Below, in pieces: positions 24,305 through 33,800 of a stretch of 41,946 bases of DNA. Where the stretch lies: NCBI GenBank assembly GCA_021773305.1, contig JAJFKH010000076.1, positions 1 through 41,946 on the forward strand, in the 5' to 3' direction. The notes under the pieces are model-generated. The model was not told the origin of the DNA. It saw only the letters and a list, made by a program, of their open reading frames with translations, and did no database searches. Position 1 is the first letter of the stretch. Each line of letters opens with the position of its first letter. Both the position numbers and the translations under genes were made by a program. Origin of the DNA: Gammaproteobacteria bacterium. GTDB lineage: Bacteria; Pseudomonadota; Gammaproteobacteria; UBA1113.

Positions 24305-24625
24305 ATGAAAAGAATCTTAACTGTTTTAGTGGGTGTAGGATTATTGTTTATGGTCAATCTACCTGCATGGGCACTCAATCCTCAGCCCGAACCACCAAGC
24401 TCCGGGACTTCTTCCATCTCATTGAACCCTCAACCGGATCCACCAAGCATGTATGGCCAGCAGAGGAATCAAATGGGAAATCAAAGAGACCACTCAATGC
24501 GGCAGCAGAATTTTCAAAAGATGATGCAACAACAACAACAGTTACAACAACAGCAGCGACAATTGCAGCAACAGCAAATGCAGTTACAACAACAGCAGCA
24601 GCAAATGTTGTTAAAGCGCAATTAA
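24305..24625 (+). CDS. Small secreted Gln-rich protein with LNPQPxPP repeats
   Basis: A 106-residue protein with a clear signal peptide (1-23, MKRILTVLVGVGLLFMVNL...AWA). The mature chain begins with LNPQPEPPS and repeats the motif as SLNPQPDPPS 15 residues later. The C-terminal half is nearly all Gln with Met and Leu, predicted coiled coil or disordered. GGGAG upstream of the ATG supports the start. Function is unknown; LNPQPxPP motifs occur in other small exported bacterial proteins. The CAA/CAG run creates long spurious frames on both strands. It overlaps the convergent uvrD end by 4 bp. Confidence 0.72.
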   Translation: MKRILTVLVGVGLLFMVNLPAWALNPQPEPPSSGTSSISLNPQPDPPSMYGQQRNQMGNQRDHSMRQQNFQKMMQQQQQLQQQQRQLQQQQMQLQQQQQQMLLKRN

Positions 24626-26796
24626 ACGCTTTCGAGTTTGGCAAATGCTGCTACCAGCCATTTTGAGTCATTATTATCAAATTGTACCTGAACCCGTGAG
24701 TGAGCACCTTGGCCTTCAAAATTTGTCACAATGCCTTCACCAAAGTGGTTATGGCGGACTCGTTGGCCAAGATTAAATTCCCCATTACTTTCCATGGTTG
24801 CCATGGAGGGAGTGGATTTTGTTGTATTGAAAGAAGTTTTCCCCTGGTGGAATACGCGCTGGGTACCTCCCTGAGTCACTAAATACTCTTTGGGTATTTC
24901 ACGCAGAAACCGAGAGGGGCGATGGTAATGTTCTTTGCCATGGACTCGACGCATTTGTGCTTGGGTAATATGGAGCTTTTTCATCGCCCGGGTCATTCCT
25001 ACGTAACAGAGTCGTCGCTCTTCCTCAATACCGCCTGGATTTTCATCTGCATAAAAACTGGGGAACAGCCCTTCTTCTAAGCCCACAATAAAGACCACCG
25101 GGAATTCCAAGCCTTTTGCAGCGTGAAGCGTCATCAGTTGTACACATTGGCTTTCTTCACCGCTACGCTCCTCTCCTGCTTCCAAGGCCGCTTGCGCTAA
25201 AAATGCAGCCATGGGAGATAAATCGCTGCTACTGTCCAGGGAAAATAACCGTGTTGCATTGAGTAATTCATCAATGTTTTCAACTCTGGAACGAGCTTTT
25301 TCTGATTTTTCCTGTTTGAAATGTTGATAGAGTCCCGAATCGTGAATGACGGCGTCAACTTGTTCATGCAATGGCAAGCTATTTGTTTTTTCTTCCAGTT
25401 GGTTGATGAGTTGAATAAACTCTGTCACCGCATTGTTTGCGCGACCGGATAACCCATTGTCGGCGACTAAACTTTCTGCTGCATGCCAAAGGGAAATGTG
25501 ATTGTTTGCTGCATGGGTACGAATGATACCTAGGGTTTTATCGCCAATGCCTCGGGTGGGGGTGTTAATGATCCGCTCGAAGGCGGCGGCATCTTTGCGA
25601 TTAACCATGAGGCGCATATAGGCTAATGCATCTTTTATCTCTGCTCGTTCAAAAAAGCGCAGACCTCCATAGATACGATAAGGGATCCCTTCTCGTAATA
25701 ATGCTTCTTCAAGGAGCCGAGATTGAGCATTGGATCGATACAAAATGGCAAATTCAGAACGTTCAAAATCCTCACAGAGTAGTTGCCTAATCTGTTTCAC
25801 CACATAGTGCGCTTCGTCAATGTCATTAAATGCCGTATAGTGGATGATGGGATCGCCGTTTTCACCTTCAGTCCATAATTCTTTGCCCAGTCTGTCGCTG
25901 TTATGAGAGATTAAGACATTAGCTGCGCCCAAAATAGTTTTCGTGGAACGGTAATTTTGCTCTAAACGAATGGTTTGAGTTTGAGGAAAATCTCGACAAA
26001 ATTGATGAAGGTTATCAACTTTTGCCCCTCGCCATCCGTAGATGGACTGATCGTCATCGCCGACAATCATAACCGAGCTATCCTTTCCGGTGAGTAAGTG
26101 GATAAACGCATATTGAATTTCGTTGGTATCTTGGAACTCATCTACCAAGATATGTTGGAAGCGTTGTTGGTAATGATTCAAAATATCAGGATTATTTAAT
26201 AATAACTCATGGGTTCGTAGCAAAATTTCTGCAAAATCCACTAGTCCACTTTGTTGGCATTGGATTTCATATTTTTCATATATCAATTTTAAATTTCGTT
26301 TGGAAAAATCATCCCTATCATTGACATCTTTTGCGCGCAGCCCCTGATCTTTTTGTTGGCTGATAAACCATAGGGCAAGTTTGGGGGGCGTTTTCTTTTC
26401 ATCAATGTTGAGAGATTTTATGATGCGCCGAAGGATCCGAGTTTGATCATCCGTATCGATAATTTGAAAATTTTCAACCAGATCGGCTGCCATCCAGTGG
26501 CGTCGCAAGATACGGTGGCCTAAGCCGTGGAAAGTGCCCATCCAAAGGCCACTGGTCGCACCTTTAAGGATGCTTTCAACTCGCTGGCGCATTTCATTGG
26601 CAGCTTTATTGGTGAATGTTACTGCAAAAATGTTATAGGGAGATATTGCTTGTTCTTGAATTAACCAGGCAATCCGGTGAACAAGTACTTTGGTTTTACC
26701 GCTTCCGGCTCCGGCTAAGATAAGCATATGCTTCTCGGCTGCGGTGACAGCTTGCTGCTGGGCGGGGTTTAATGTTTCAACTATTTTTTGTGACAT
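24622..26796 (-). CDS. uvrD: DNA helicase II (UvrD, superfamily 1)
   Basis: A 724-residue 3'-5' SF1A helicase acting in nucleotide excision repair and mismatch repair. Motif I is LILAGAGSGKTKVLVHRIAWL (Walker A), motif Ia is FAVTFTNKAANEMRQR, motif II is ILVDEFQDTN, motif III is IVGDDDQSIYGWRGA, motif IV is LEQNYRST, motif V/VI is MTLHAAKGLEFPVVFIVGLEEGLFPS and RRLCYVGMTRA. The C-terminal FNLGQRVRHNHFGEGIV Tudor-like tail is as in E. coli UvrD. The length is normal. No LexA-type box is visible upstream. Confidence 0.96.
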   Translation of the reverse strand: MSQKIVETLNPAQQQAVTAAEKHMLILAGAGSGKTKVLVHRIAWLIQEQAISPYNIFAVTFTNKAANEMRQRVESILKGATSGLWMGTFHGLGHRILRRHWMAADLVENFQIIDTDDQTRILRRIIKSLNIDEKKTPPKLALWFISQQKDQGLRAKDVNDRDDFSKRNLKLIYEKYEIQCQQSGLVDFAEILLRTHELLLNNPDILNHYQQRFQHILVDEFQDTNEIQYAFIHLLTGKDSSVMIVGDDDQSIYGWRGAKVDNLHQFCRDFPQTQTIRLEQNYRSTKTILGAANVLISHNSDRLGKELWTEGENGDPIIHYTAFNDIDEAHYVVKQIRQLLCEDFERSEFAILYRSNAQSRLLEEALLREGIPYRIYGGLRFFERAEIKDALAYMRLMVNRKDAAAFERIINTPTRGIGDKTLGIIRTHAANNHISLWHAAESLVADNGLSGRANNAVTEFIQLINQLEEKTNSLPLHEQVDAVIHDSGLYQHFKQEKSEKARSRVENIDELLNATRLFSLDSSSDLSPMAAFLAQAALEAGEERSGEESQCVQLMTLHAAKGLEFPVVFIVGLEEGLFPSFYADENPGGIEEERRLCYVGMTRAMKKLHITQAQMRRVHGKEHYHRPSRFLREIPKEYLVTQGGTQRVFHQGKTSFNTTKSTPSMATMESNGEFNLGQRVRHNHFGEGIVTNFEGQGAHSRVQVQFDNNDSKWLVAAFAKLESV

Positions 26797-26886
26797 AATT
26801 GTACAACTATTAGGGACATGTTAGACTCACATCATACTCTATTTGGCGTAAGTAAGATAAAAAATCATTAGAAATAAGGACAGAAT

Positions 26887-29001
26887 ATGGCTCAAATTCA
26901 GCAATATCCCCAGAAACAAAAAAGTCGGCCTATTTATTATCTTTATGCTGGAGTGATGTTCTTAATGACTTTCTCACCGCTTTTGGCCTTCGGTGCATCT
27001 GTTTTTCATTTTGCCTTTAATGTGGCTTCAATCCTTCCATTATTGTTAAGTTCTCTCGTAGCATTGCCATTTCCTATTTTGGGACTCGGATTGGGTCTTT
27101 GGTATGGGTTGACACAATTTTATCATTGTAAAAAATTAGAAAGCTTTTTGGATCAGAATATCAAAAAATTACGCCAAAAAAATTTGCAGCAACAGAATCA
27201 ATTCCGTGATTTAAAAAATCATCCTGAGTTACAACAATTTTTGCTGACCTTAAAAGATGTCAGTGAATCACAGGCTGATCATTTATATCGCAAATACCGT
27301 CGGCTTGGGTTGAAAATGATTTCCGAAGATGAGTTTTATGAGCTTTATGATGTGATGAGAAAGCCGGATGACGCAACCTTAGAAAAGCGCTTGACCTCTT
27401 GGGTTGTTAATCGAGTCAAGGGGCAGGCAGGATGGAATGTGAAAAAACCAAAAAGTGCGAAGCCATGGCTTTCTGAAAAGATAGTTGTTCCTCTACGCAC
27501 TTTTATCGGTTTCAGTTTGCTTGCATTTAGCTTAATTACGGTATTTGCCTCTCTCACCTTGAGCATATTAGCAATGATCCCTGCATCTCCTGTTATTTTA
27601 CCCGTTGCTTTTACCGTATTGCTTTCTTTGGCGGGAAGTTTTGGGTTAATGGCCTCGTTGACCATGGGAGCTTTGCAGAAAAAAATGATACATAAGCAAA
27701 AAATAATACAACGTCTGTCTCTACGTCACCAGCGTTTAAAATTAGTCAATCAAGCTATTCAAGATTTGCAAAAGGAGAGTACGTTATTTAATTGTTTAAA
27801 TGAAAATAAAGATAATCCCGATATGTTTTCTCAAGAAGCCAATGTTAAACTTCAAAATAAGCTTGTTGTAAAACGACAGGCGTTATTGGATAACCAGCAG
27901 CGCTTACAAGATCCTCGTGCACACAGGAATAATAAACGGATTCAACATTCTGCTAAAAATCGTCGGCGTATGGATGCTGCGATTGTCTTTTTTTCTACAG
28001 TGGTTCCACTATTGGGATTAGGAGCGGCTACTGCGAGTATTTTTCTATCTCCATTGCTACCTGGGTTTTTCTTTCCTATTGGGGTGATGGTGGCTGTGAC
28101 TGTGCCAGTTGTTGCCATACTCCATGGAAGTTGGTTTGCCCGTTCGCGTTTAATGAACCACCGTGCGAGAGAAAATGAACAGATAAGACAATTGCAGCGC
28201 ACTCAACATCACTCAGGGATAGCACAAATGTTGCGAGATCCTGCGTTATTAGTACTGCTGAGTATCGTGAAGCAGTCGAACCAACAACAATTGCGTGCTA
28301 TTCATCAAGAATACAAAAAGCGAGGAGGGATACTGTTTGATTATGATGATTTGGATTTTTTACGAGAGGCCTTATCTAACCGTAGCAATGGTCAAGGGCT
28401 AGAAGTTTGGTCTGAATATAAAGTTGAAAAAGATCGTATCCAGCAACAACTTCAACCCGAAAAAAATATACTATCATTGACCACAAATTTTTTTGCTGAA
28501 AAAATGATGGGTCCTATTCAAGCAGCTCAGCAAATGAGTTTATTGTCATTTAGCATATCATCCATGCTTATTACCTCAATGCTGGGTGCGGGATTATTCG
28601 GGGTTAGTGTGTCTTTACCTGTTGTGGTGGGAGTCGTTGTTGCTGTGAGTGTTTGTGCTACAGGCCTTGGTATTTTTGCGGGGATATTAGCGAAATCCAT
28701 ACAAAAACATCATCAAGGCCATCGCAGGGCAATGAATGATGACAAACAATTTCAGCAGATAAGAGAGCAACAGCAGAGGCATTTAAAAGGGTTAAAAAAT
28801 CACAGCGGTTTATTCATTAATATCGCTAAAAAACAAAATCTTGTACCGGATCTAAAGAAGCCAGTTTCTTTGGCTCGCAGCTTATTCACTAGGCACAAAA
28901 AAGCCCCGCAGTGTTTCACTGGGGGCCGTTCTACTGTTCCTGCGTTTCTAGTGAAGCCCGTTAATATAACTGGCAACGGCAAGCATATCGTCATCGCTTA
29001 A
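26887..29001 (+). CDS. Large membrane protein with internal duplication, candidate effector
   Basis: A 704-residue protein not matching a family I know. It has four paired hydrophobic hairpins (about 18-75, 205-262, 363-415 and 549-603) separated by charged helical or coiled segments. The soluble part at 112-157 (HPELQQFLLTLKDV...RKYRRLGLKMISEDEFYELYD) resembles that at 451-496 (DPALLVLLSIVKQS...QEYKKRGGILFDYDDLDFLRE). The whole is therefore two ~340-residue modules of hairpin, soluble region, hairpin. There is no signal peptide. Paired hairpins with coiled coils are common in Dot/Icm effectors that insert in host membranes, so an effector role is possible but unproven. The ATG has AAGGA upstream. 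The last 54 bp overlap the cytochrome c4 gene and the frame runs through that gene's terminator. Confidence 0.72.
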   Translation: MAQIQQYPQKQKSRPIYYLYAGVMFLMTFSPLLAFGASVFHFAFNVASILPLLLSSLVALPFPILGLGLGLWYGLTQFYHCKKLESFLDQNIKKLRQKNLQQQNQFRDLKNHPELQQFLLTLKDVSESQADHLYRKYRRLGLKMISEDEFYELYDVMRKPDDATLEKRLTSWVVNRVKGQAGWNVKKPKSAKPWLSEKIVVPLRTFIGFSLLAFSLITVFASLTLSILAMIPASPVILPVAFTVLLSLAGSFGLMASLTMGALQKKMIHKQKIIQRLSLRHQRLKLVNQAIQDLQKESTLFNCLNENKDNPDMFSQEANVKLQNKLVVKRQALLDNQQRLQDPRAHRNNKRIQHSAKNRRRMDAAIVFFSTVVPLLGLGAATASIFLSPLLPGFFFPIGVMVAVTVPVVAILHGSWFARSRLMNHRARENEQIRQLQRTQHHSGIAQMLRDPALLVLLSIVKQSNQQQLRAIHQEYKKRGGILFDYDDLDFLREALSNRSNGQGLEVWSEYKVEKDRIQQQLQPEKNILSLTTNFFAEKMMGPIQAAQQMSLLSFSISSMLITSMLGAGLFGVSVSLPVVVGVVVAVSVCATGLGIFAGILAKSIQKHHQGHRRAMNDDKQFQQIREQQQRHLKGLKNHSGLFINIAKKQNLVPDLKKPVSLARSLFTRHKKAPQCFTGGRSTVPAFLVKPVNITGNGKHIVIA
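28897..28926 (-). terminator. Rho-independent terminator of the cytochrome c4 gene
   Basis: On the minus strand a GC-rich stem (28917-28926 pairing with 28903-28913, loop 28914-28916) is followed by six T residues (28897-28902). It lies 21 nt after the cytochrome c4 stop codon. It is embedded in the coding sequence of the opposite-strand membrane protein. Confidence 0.85.
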
Positions 29002-29559
29002 TTTAGCGGAGATGTCTCGCATGATAGCATTCAAATCATTCGCTCTTTCCTTAGATTTAAATGCCTTCAATTGTTGTACGATATAGTCCGGATGCTGCCC
29101 AGCAAGTCGAGGATACGCTGCGGTTTCAATGCCTTGACCGGTAGGGCCATGGCAAGCGGTACACGCAGTAATTTTATTTTCAAGATCGCCACCTCGATAA
29201 AGCGCTTTCCCTCGGGCCGCTAACTTAGGGCTTGCAGCCCCGATCGATCCCGGAAGGCTACTAAAGTAGGCCGCTAAATCTTCCATATCCTGCTTAGATA
29301 ACATCGCCACGATAGGGTACATGGTGTCATTATGACGCCCAGACTTTTCCCCCACTTTAAAGTCCATCAATTGTTGGACAATGTAGCTTTGTTTTTGGCC
29401 AGCAATTTTAGGCCATTGGGGAACTGTACTGTTGCCGTCCATACCGTGACAGGCTGAGCAAGTTGCAGATTTTTGCTTACCCGCAGTAGCATCACCTTTG
29501 GCAATGGCTGAACCACAGACAAACAATGAACATATGATGATTGAGATTAAATTTTTCAT
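28948..29559 (-). CDS. Cytochrome c4 (diheme, periplasmic)
   Basis: A 203-residue exported diheme cytochrome. From the ATG at 29559, residues 1-20 are a signal peptide. Heme sites are C34-S-A-C37-H38 and C133-T-A-C136-H137, in two homologous halves each ending in a PxxxxQxxxYIxxQLxxFK-type block (KIAGQKQSYIVQQL and RLAGQHPDYIVQQL). M80 is a likely axial ligand of the first heme. The family donates electrons to terminal oxidases. A start at 29592 would add residues before the signal peptide. It is divergent from engB, an arrangement also found in Pseudomonas. A strong terminator follows. Confidence 0.93.
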   Translation of the reverse strand: MKNLISIIICSLFVCGSAIAKGDATAGKQKSATCSACHGMDGNSTVPQWPKIAGQKQSYIVQQLMDFKVGEKSGRHNDTMYPIVAMLSKQDMEDLAAYFSSLPGSIGAASPKLAARGKALYRGGDLENKITACTACHGPTGQGIETAAYPRLAGQHPDYIVQQLKAFKSKERANDLNAIMRDISAKLSDDDMLAVASYINGLH

Positions 29560-29653
29560 AGCCGCAAAAAGATAGCAAGTTTCTTCATACAAAGATAGAT
29601 CTATTTCGCGAATTTGCCTAATATAAGACGATTATTCTTTAAGTTGATAAAAG

Positions 29654-30262
29654 ATGTTACTACAAAAAGCTAGTTTTTTAACCAGTGCAGCCCAATTGAA
29701 GCAATTACCCGCTGATGAGGGGGTAGAAGTTGCCTTTGTGGGTCGCTCTAATGCAGGTAAGTCTACAGCGCTGAATTGCCTTACGATGCAGAAGCGGCTG
29801 GCCCGCACCAGTAAGACTCCAGGGCGTACTCAGTTGATCAATTTATTCGAAGTGAGCCAGGCTTGCCGCTTGGTGGATTTGCCGGGCTATGGCTACGCCA
29901 AGGTCAACGAAGAGGTGAAAAAGCGTTGGCAGGCAACTCTTGCTCAATATTTGTCTGAACGCCAGTGCCTCAAGGGCTTGGTGCTGATGATGGATATCCG
30001 TCATCCACTCAAGCCAGATGATGAAATTTTACTGGATTGGGTTGCCCATCGTGAAATCGAAGTGCACATTCTTTTGACCAAGGCAGATAAATTAAGCCGC
30101 AACCAAGCGAACAGCACCCTATTGGCGGTGAAGAAGCAGTTGGCAGATCACCCTATCCCTATTACGCTACAGCTTTTCTCAGCGTTGAAAAAAACGGGTG
30201 TTGATGAAGCCCGTGATGTGGTTTGTCAGTGGTTTGAATCGTCTCCCACCCAAAATGAGTAA
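29654..30262 (+). CDS. engB: Ribosome biogenesis GTPase EngB (YihA/YsxC)
   Basis: A 202-residue TRAFAC GTPase required for 50S subunit assembly. The G1 loop is GRSNAGKS (30-37), G2 is KTPGRTQ, G3 is DLPGYGYA and G4 is TKAD. The length and motif spacing are typical of EngB. It is divergent from cytochrome c4 and transcribed alone. Confidence 0.95.
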   Translation: MLLQKASFLTSAAQLKQLPADEGVEVAFVGRSNAGKSTALNCLTMQKRLARTSKTPGRTQLINLFEVSQACRLVDLPGYGYAKVNEEVKKRWQATLAQYLSERQCLKGLVLMMDIRHPLKPDDEILLDWVAHREIEVHILLTKADKLSRNQANSTLLAVKKQLADHPIPITLQLFSALKKTGVDEARDVVCQWFESSPTQNE

Positions 30263-30605
30263 AATCATTCGCTCCATATTGTTCCAATGGGGGTTGCAAA
30301 TAAATTATCGCTGAAAACAATGGTGTTGTTTAATTTGCAAAATTAATAATCAGTACTACAGTTAGTGCTGCAAGGATTGTTTGTTGCCGTTTGTAGGAGA
30401 TCAGTGGATGATTGGTTTTTTTCCGATGACTTGGCGAATACAAAAATAATACATTGATTTTTTTAATTTTTCACATTTACTGTACTTATTCTTGAGCGAG
30501 GGCGCGTTACTTTCATGGGAATGATGCGCACATCGATTAAGATAGTCTACGAACCTAAGCTTTTTTATGTGACAATAAAAAAGTGGAAACTACAAGGACA
30601 ACCCT
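30263..30605. other. 343-bp AT-rich gap without a gene
   Basis: No convincing coding frame. A TTGCAAAT/ATTTGCAA inverted repeat (30294-30301 and 30333-30340) encloses a shorter AACAA/TTGTT pair and may form a weak hairpin after engB. The right part is very AT-rich and must hold the promoter of the small gene at 30606, though no clear boxes are seen. Confidence 0.4.
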
Positions 30606-30815
30606 ATGGCAATAAAATCTGATATAGTGAGTCGAGATAGTCAGTCATCCTGCATAAAGCACGCCTCAGCTTCTGGTGCTAAGCGTTCCGCAGGTTTTTT
30701 CAAAGCGACAAAAGAGGTGACAGAGGAATATCATACCCGGCATGCTCGATTAGAACGGTCAAAGCAAGCAATGGAAGATTTTGTTGTGAATGGGATCCTA
30801 GAACTGTCTGGATAA
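30606..30815 (+). CDS. Small hypothetical protein
   Basis: A 69-residue hydrophilic, basic protein with no signal peptide, membrane segment or known motif. The N-terminal half is Ser, Lys and Ala rich, and the second half (ATKEVTEEYHTRHARLERSKQAMEDFVVNGILEL) is a likely amphipathic helix. The start is supported by AAGGA about 9 nt before the ATG. It stands alone between engB and the ankyrin gene, converging on the latter with a 71-bp gap. Its function is unknown. Confidence 0.5.
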   Translation: MAIKSDIVSRDSQSSCIKHASASGAKRSAGFFKATKEVTEEYHTRHARLERSKQAMEDFVVNGILELSG

Positions 30816-30886
30816 TTCAGTATAAAAACGTTCAATCTACACATAACTTAGATACAAGGGCGCCAAGGTCTCCATGAGTCCTGGCG

Positions 30887-33800
30887 CTATATCATATTTA
30901 CCTGAATAGCCCGCTCTGGTGCTAGAAATTCTGCCCGCAATGCATCGCACAACAGCGGAATGGTTCTTCCATTTTTCCACCGACAATTATGGCGAATACC
31001 TTTATTTGGCTTTGGTAAGTCCTTAAAAATATCTGCCTGTTTTGCTTTTAACCCGCATTCATCGTAATGGTTATAAATATGCCACGCTAATAAACCTTTC
31101 AATGAATTTTCAGACCAACTTCCTTCTTTGCTATTTAATAGCGTACAAAGCTCTTCTACCAATTCAGGTTCACTTAAGCCCTTCCAGTCTTTTACCAGAG
31201 CTTTGATTTGATTTTTGCGTTTGAGAGAAGATTGACTTTTTTCTTGATATTCTTTCAGCGCAGTCTTGATACAACCCATTAGCGTCCATTGGGCAGATTC
31301 AGGCTTCGCCCAAAATAAGGATTGTTTGTCCAGTTTAGGGCCGTTGTTGCGGCGGGCTTGATAACCTTCAGATTGTTTGATATCTTTCTTTATCTCGGTC
31401 TGCATAATAGTTTGGCTTGCCGAGGTTAATAAGGCATTATCTATGTTATCTTTAATGCTGTCCCAAGTCGGTACATTAGCTCCGTTTTGCATCGCCTTAT
31501 TGTACTCGTCTTTCACGACATCTTTAATTTCTTCCCAAATACAACCAACACCTTCAGCTTTCATCACAAAGAGCAATTGATTGACCGCCTGAAAATCATT
31601 TGTCGTTTGCGGGTGAGCCAATTTTCTCACATGGGTAAGGGCAACCTCATTAATCATTTGCCTGGCAAGGCAGGTCTTTTGCATATTTTCAAGTAGTTTA
31701 TCTAAATGAGCCGATTGATAAAATCGCAAAAAATGATTGGCAATCAACCCATCTTCTTTAAGCAAGTCATCCACCACAGAAAGAAATGGCGCTGCTTTTT
31801 TCTTACCGTAATGATGGATGAAAGTTGCTTTGATAGTGGCTCGTTGCATATCTGTCAAAGCTAGGTTCTCAAGGGCTGGGGTCGTTTCGAACCCAACAAA
31901 ATAATTACCCACAGCCGTTTGTAATGCTTCAAGGTCTCCTATGGTGCTATCATTGAGCATCTTTGTGTAATGTTCATGGAGGGTATCGGTAATAAATTGT
32001 CGGGTAATAGATTTATCCAGAATTTCATAAAGGGGATGATACAATAACGATTGGAATAAACGGGTTTTGACACCACTGAGGCAAGAAGGCTTATCCCCTT
32101 CACCATCATCGTATTCCTCTTCGATGGAATTATTATCCTTATCCCTCAAAAAATGCGTTTTATCCCAGTTATGCGCTCGATTCAGCAAGGCCAGTTGGCG
32201 AAGGAACAAGTCCACTCGGTCAGCAATGGTGATATTGTCTTCTCGGGGAGGGTGATTGACATCATTAGCGGCTACCCAGAGGTAGGCAATGAGAGTTTGA
32301 TATTCCTCAAAGGTAGACCAACGTCCATCCCTATTACTATTTACATAGCCTGCATTATCTGACATCCAACGATTCGGTTTGGAAAGATAACGATAGGCCG
32401 TGTGATTATTATTCTTGTAGTAAATTTCTAAAATACTCTGTCGCTGTTTTGACGTCACTTTGTGTTCTTTGAAAAAGGTTTGTAGCTCACTCCACTCAAA
32501 GGGTAGTTGATAGCTTTCACTGTTCAATATAATTGTGCGGCTAGCTTCATCGGCGAGGTATTTTTCTTCGAGAGTTTGTTTTAAGGAGGCAATCACTTCT
32601 GTACTGCCGAGGTTCTTCATGGTTTCTTTGTAAGCAGCCTCAATCTGTGCCACACTGGCTTGCTCTTGAGGACTCAAGGCTCGCATGGAGGATTCGCGAT
32701 TTTGTGCAATTTCTCGCAAATTGTAAGCGCCTGCTCCTTGGTAGTAATGATTATTTTCAGCAGCTTCTCGAATCGCAGGCATATCCAGTAGGCGCATAAC
32801 AATGCCGTCATGGCCCACACTTTGGGCCAAACGCAACAGTTCATTGGTTTGAGAAGCAAATCGCTCGATTCGTTGATCTGCGTAACGGTAGTTGTCAGGC
32901 AGGTCACAACTTGTGACGTTAGCAATGACGAATGTCTTAATGCTGGGGATAGTTAGCAATAGGTTAATGTTGTCGAGAATATCCAGATGATTTGCCAGCT
33001 GACTAAGTCCGTTAGCTTGGCTGCAACGAATCAAATGCCGAAGGATATAATAACCCTTCAACGATAGTTCAGCATCAGGGTTACCTGCGTTATCCTGAGG
33101 AAAGTCAAAGACTGCATTGGGATTATTTTGGTTGGAGGTTGCGATAGTTTCCCGCAATTGAGCTAAGTAATTTTGGGTATGCAAATCAATGTGCTGACCA
33201 TATTCTCGCTGGTGTTGTTCGAAGTGACTCAAGTCCACAGCATCGATGATGGTATCAACACGTGCTAGCAATAGCTTGATAATGGCAGAATGACTACCTT
33301 GGCGCGCTATATTCAGTGGCGTGTCACCGTTGTTATCCTCCAGGTTCACATCAATGCCATCATGGATTAACAGAAGCTCAACAACGTTGGTTTGACCTTC
33401 AGCGCAAGCGATATGGAGCGGTGTATCACCATCGTTATCACCCAGGTTCACATCAATGCAGTCATGAATTAACAGAAGTTCAACAACGTTAGTGTGACCT
33501 TCAGTGCAAGCCACATGAAGAGGTGTTTGCCCGGCATTATCGACTTGATGGCTATCAATGCCTTTTTGGCTCAATAGGAATTTGACCACCTGAGTGCGAC
33601 CTTCCGCGCAAGCTTTTAAGAGCGCCGTCTCGTGATAAGCACAGGGCGCATTGATATCAATACCCGGTGTGGTTAATAATTTTTTTACCTGACCAAGCTG
33701 TCCTTTTTCACATGCCTTGAGAAATTTTCTTTGAGGTATTGTTGTAAAGGCTAATTGATTTGCTGCTTTTACTTGATTAAATTTTCTTAAGCGCGATTTA

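Noticed and set aside
24277-24666. Long open frames on both strands across the Gln-rich gene
   Set aside because: They arise from the CAA/CAG repeat read in other frames (poly-Thr, poly-Ala, poly-Val) and lack start signals.
26797-26886. LexA box upstream of uvrD
   Set aside because: No CTGT-N8-ACAG pattern could be found in the gap.
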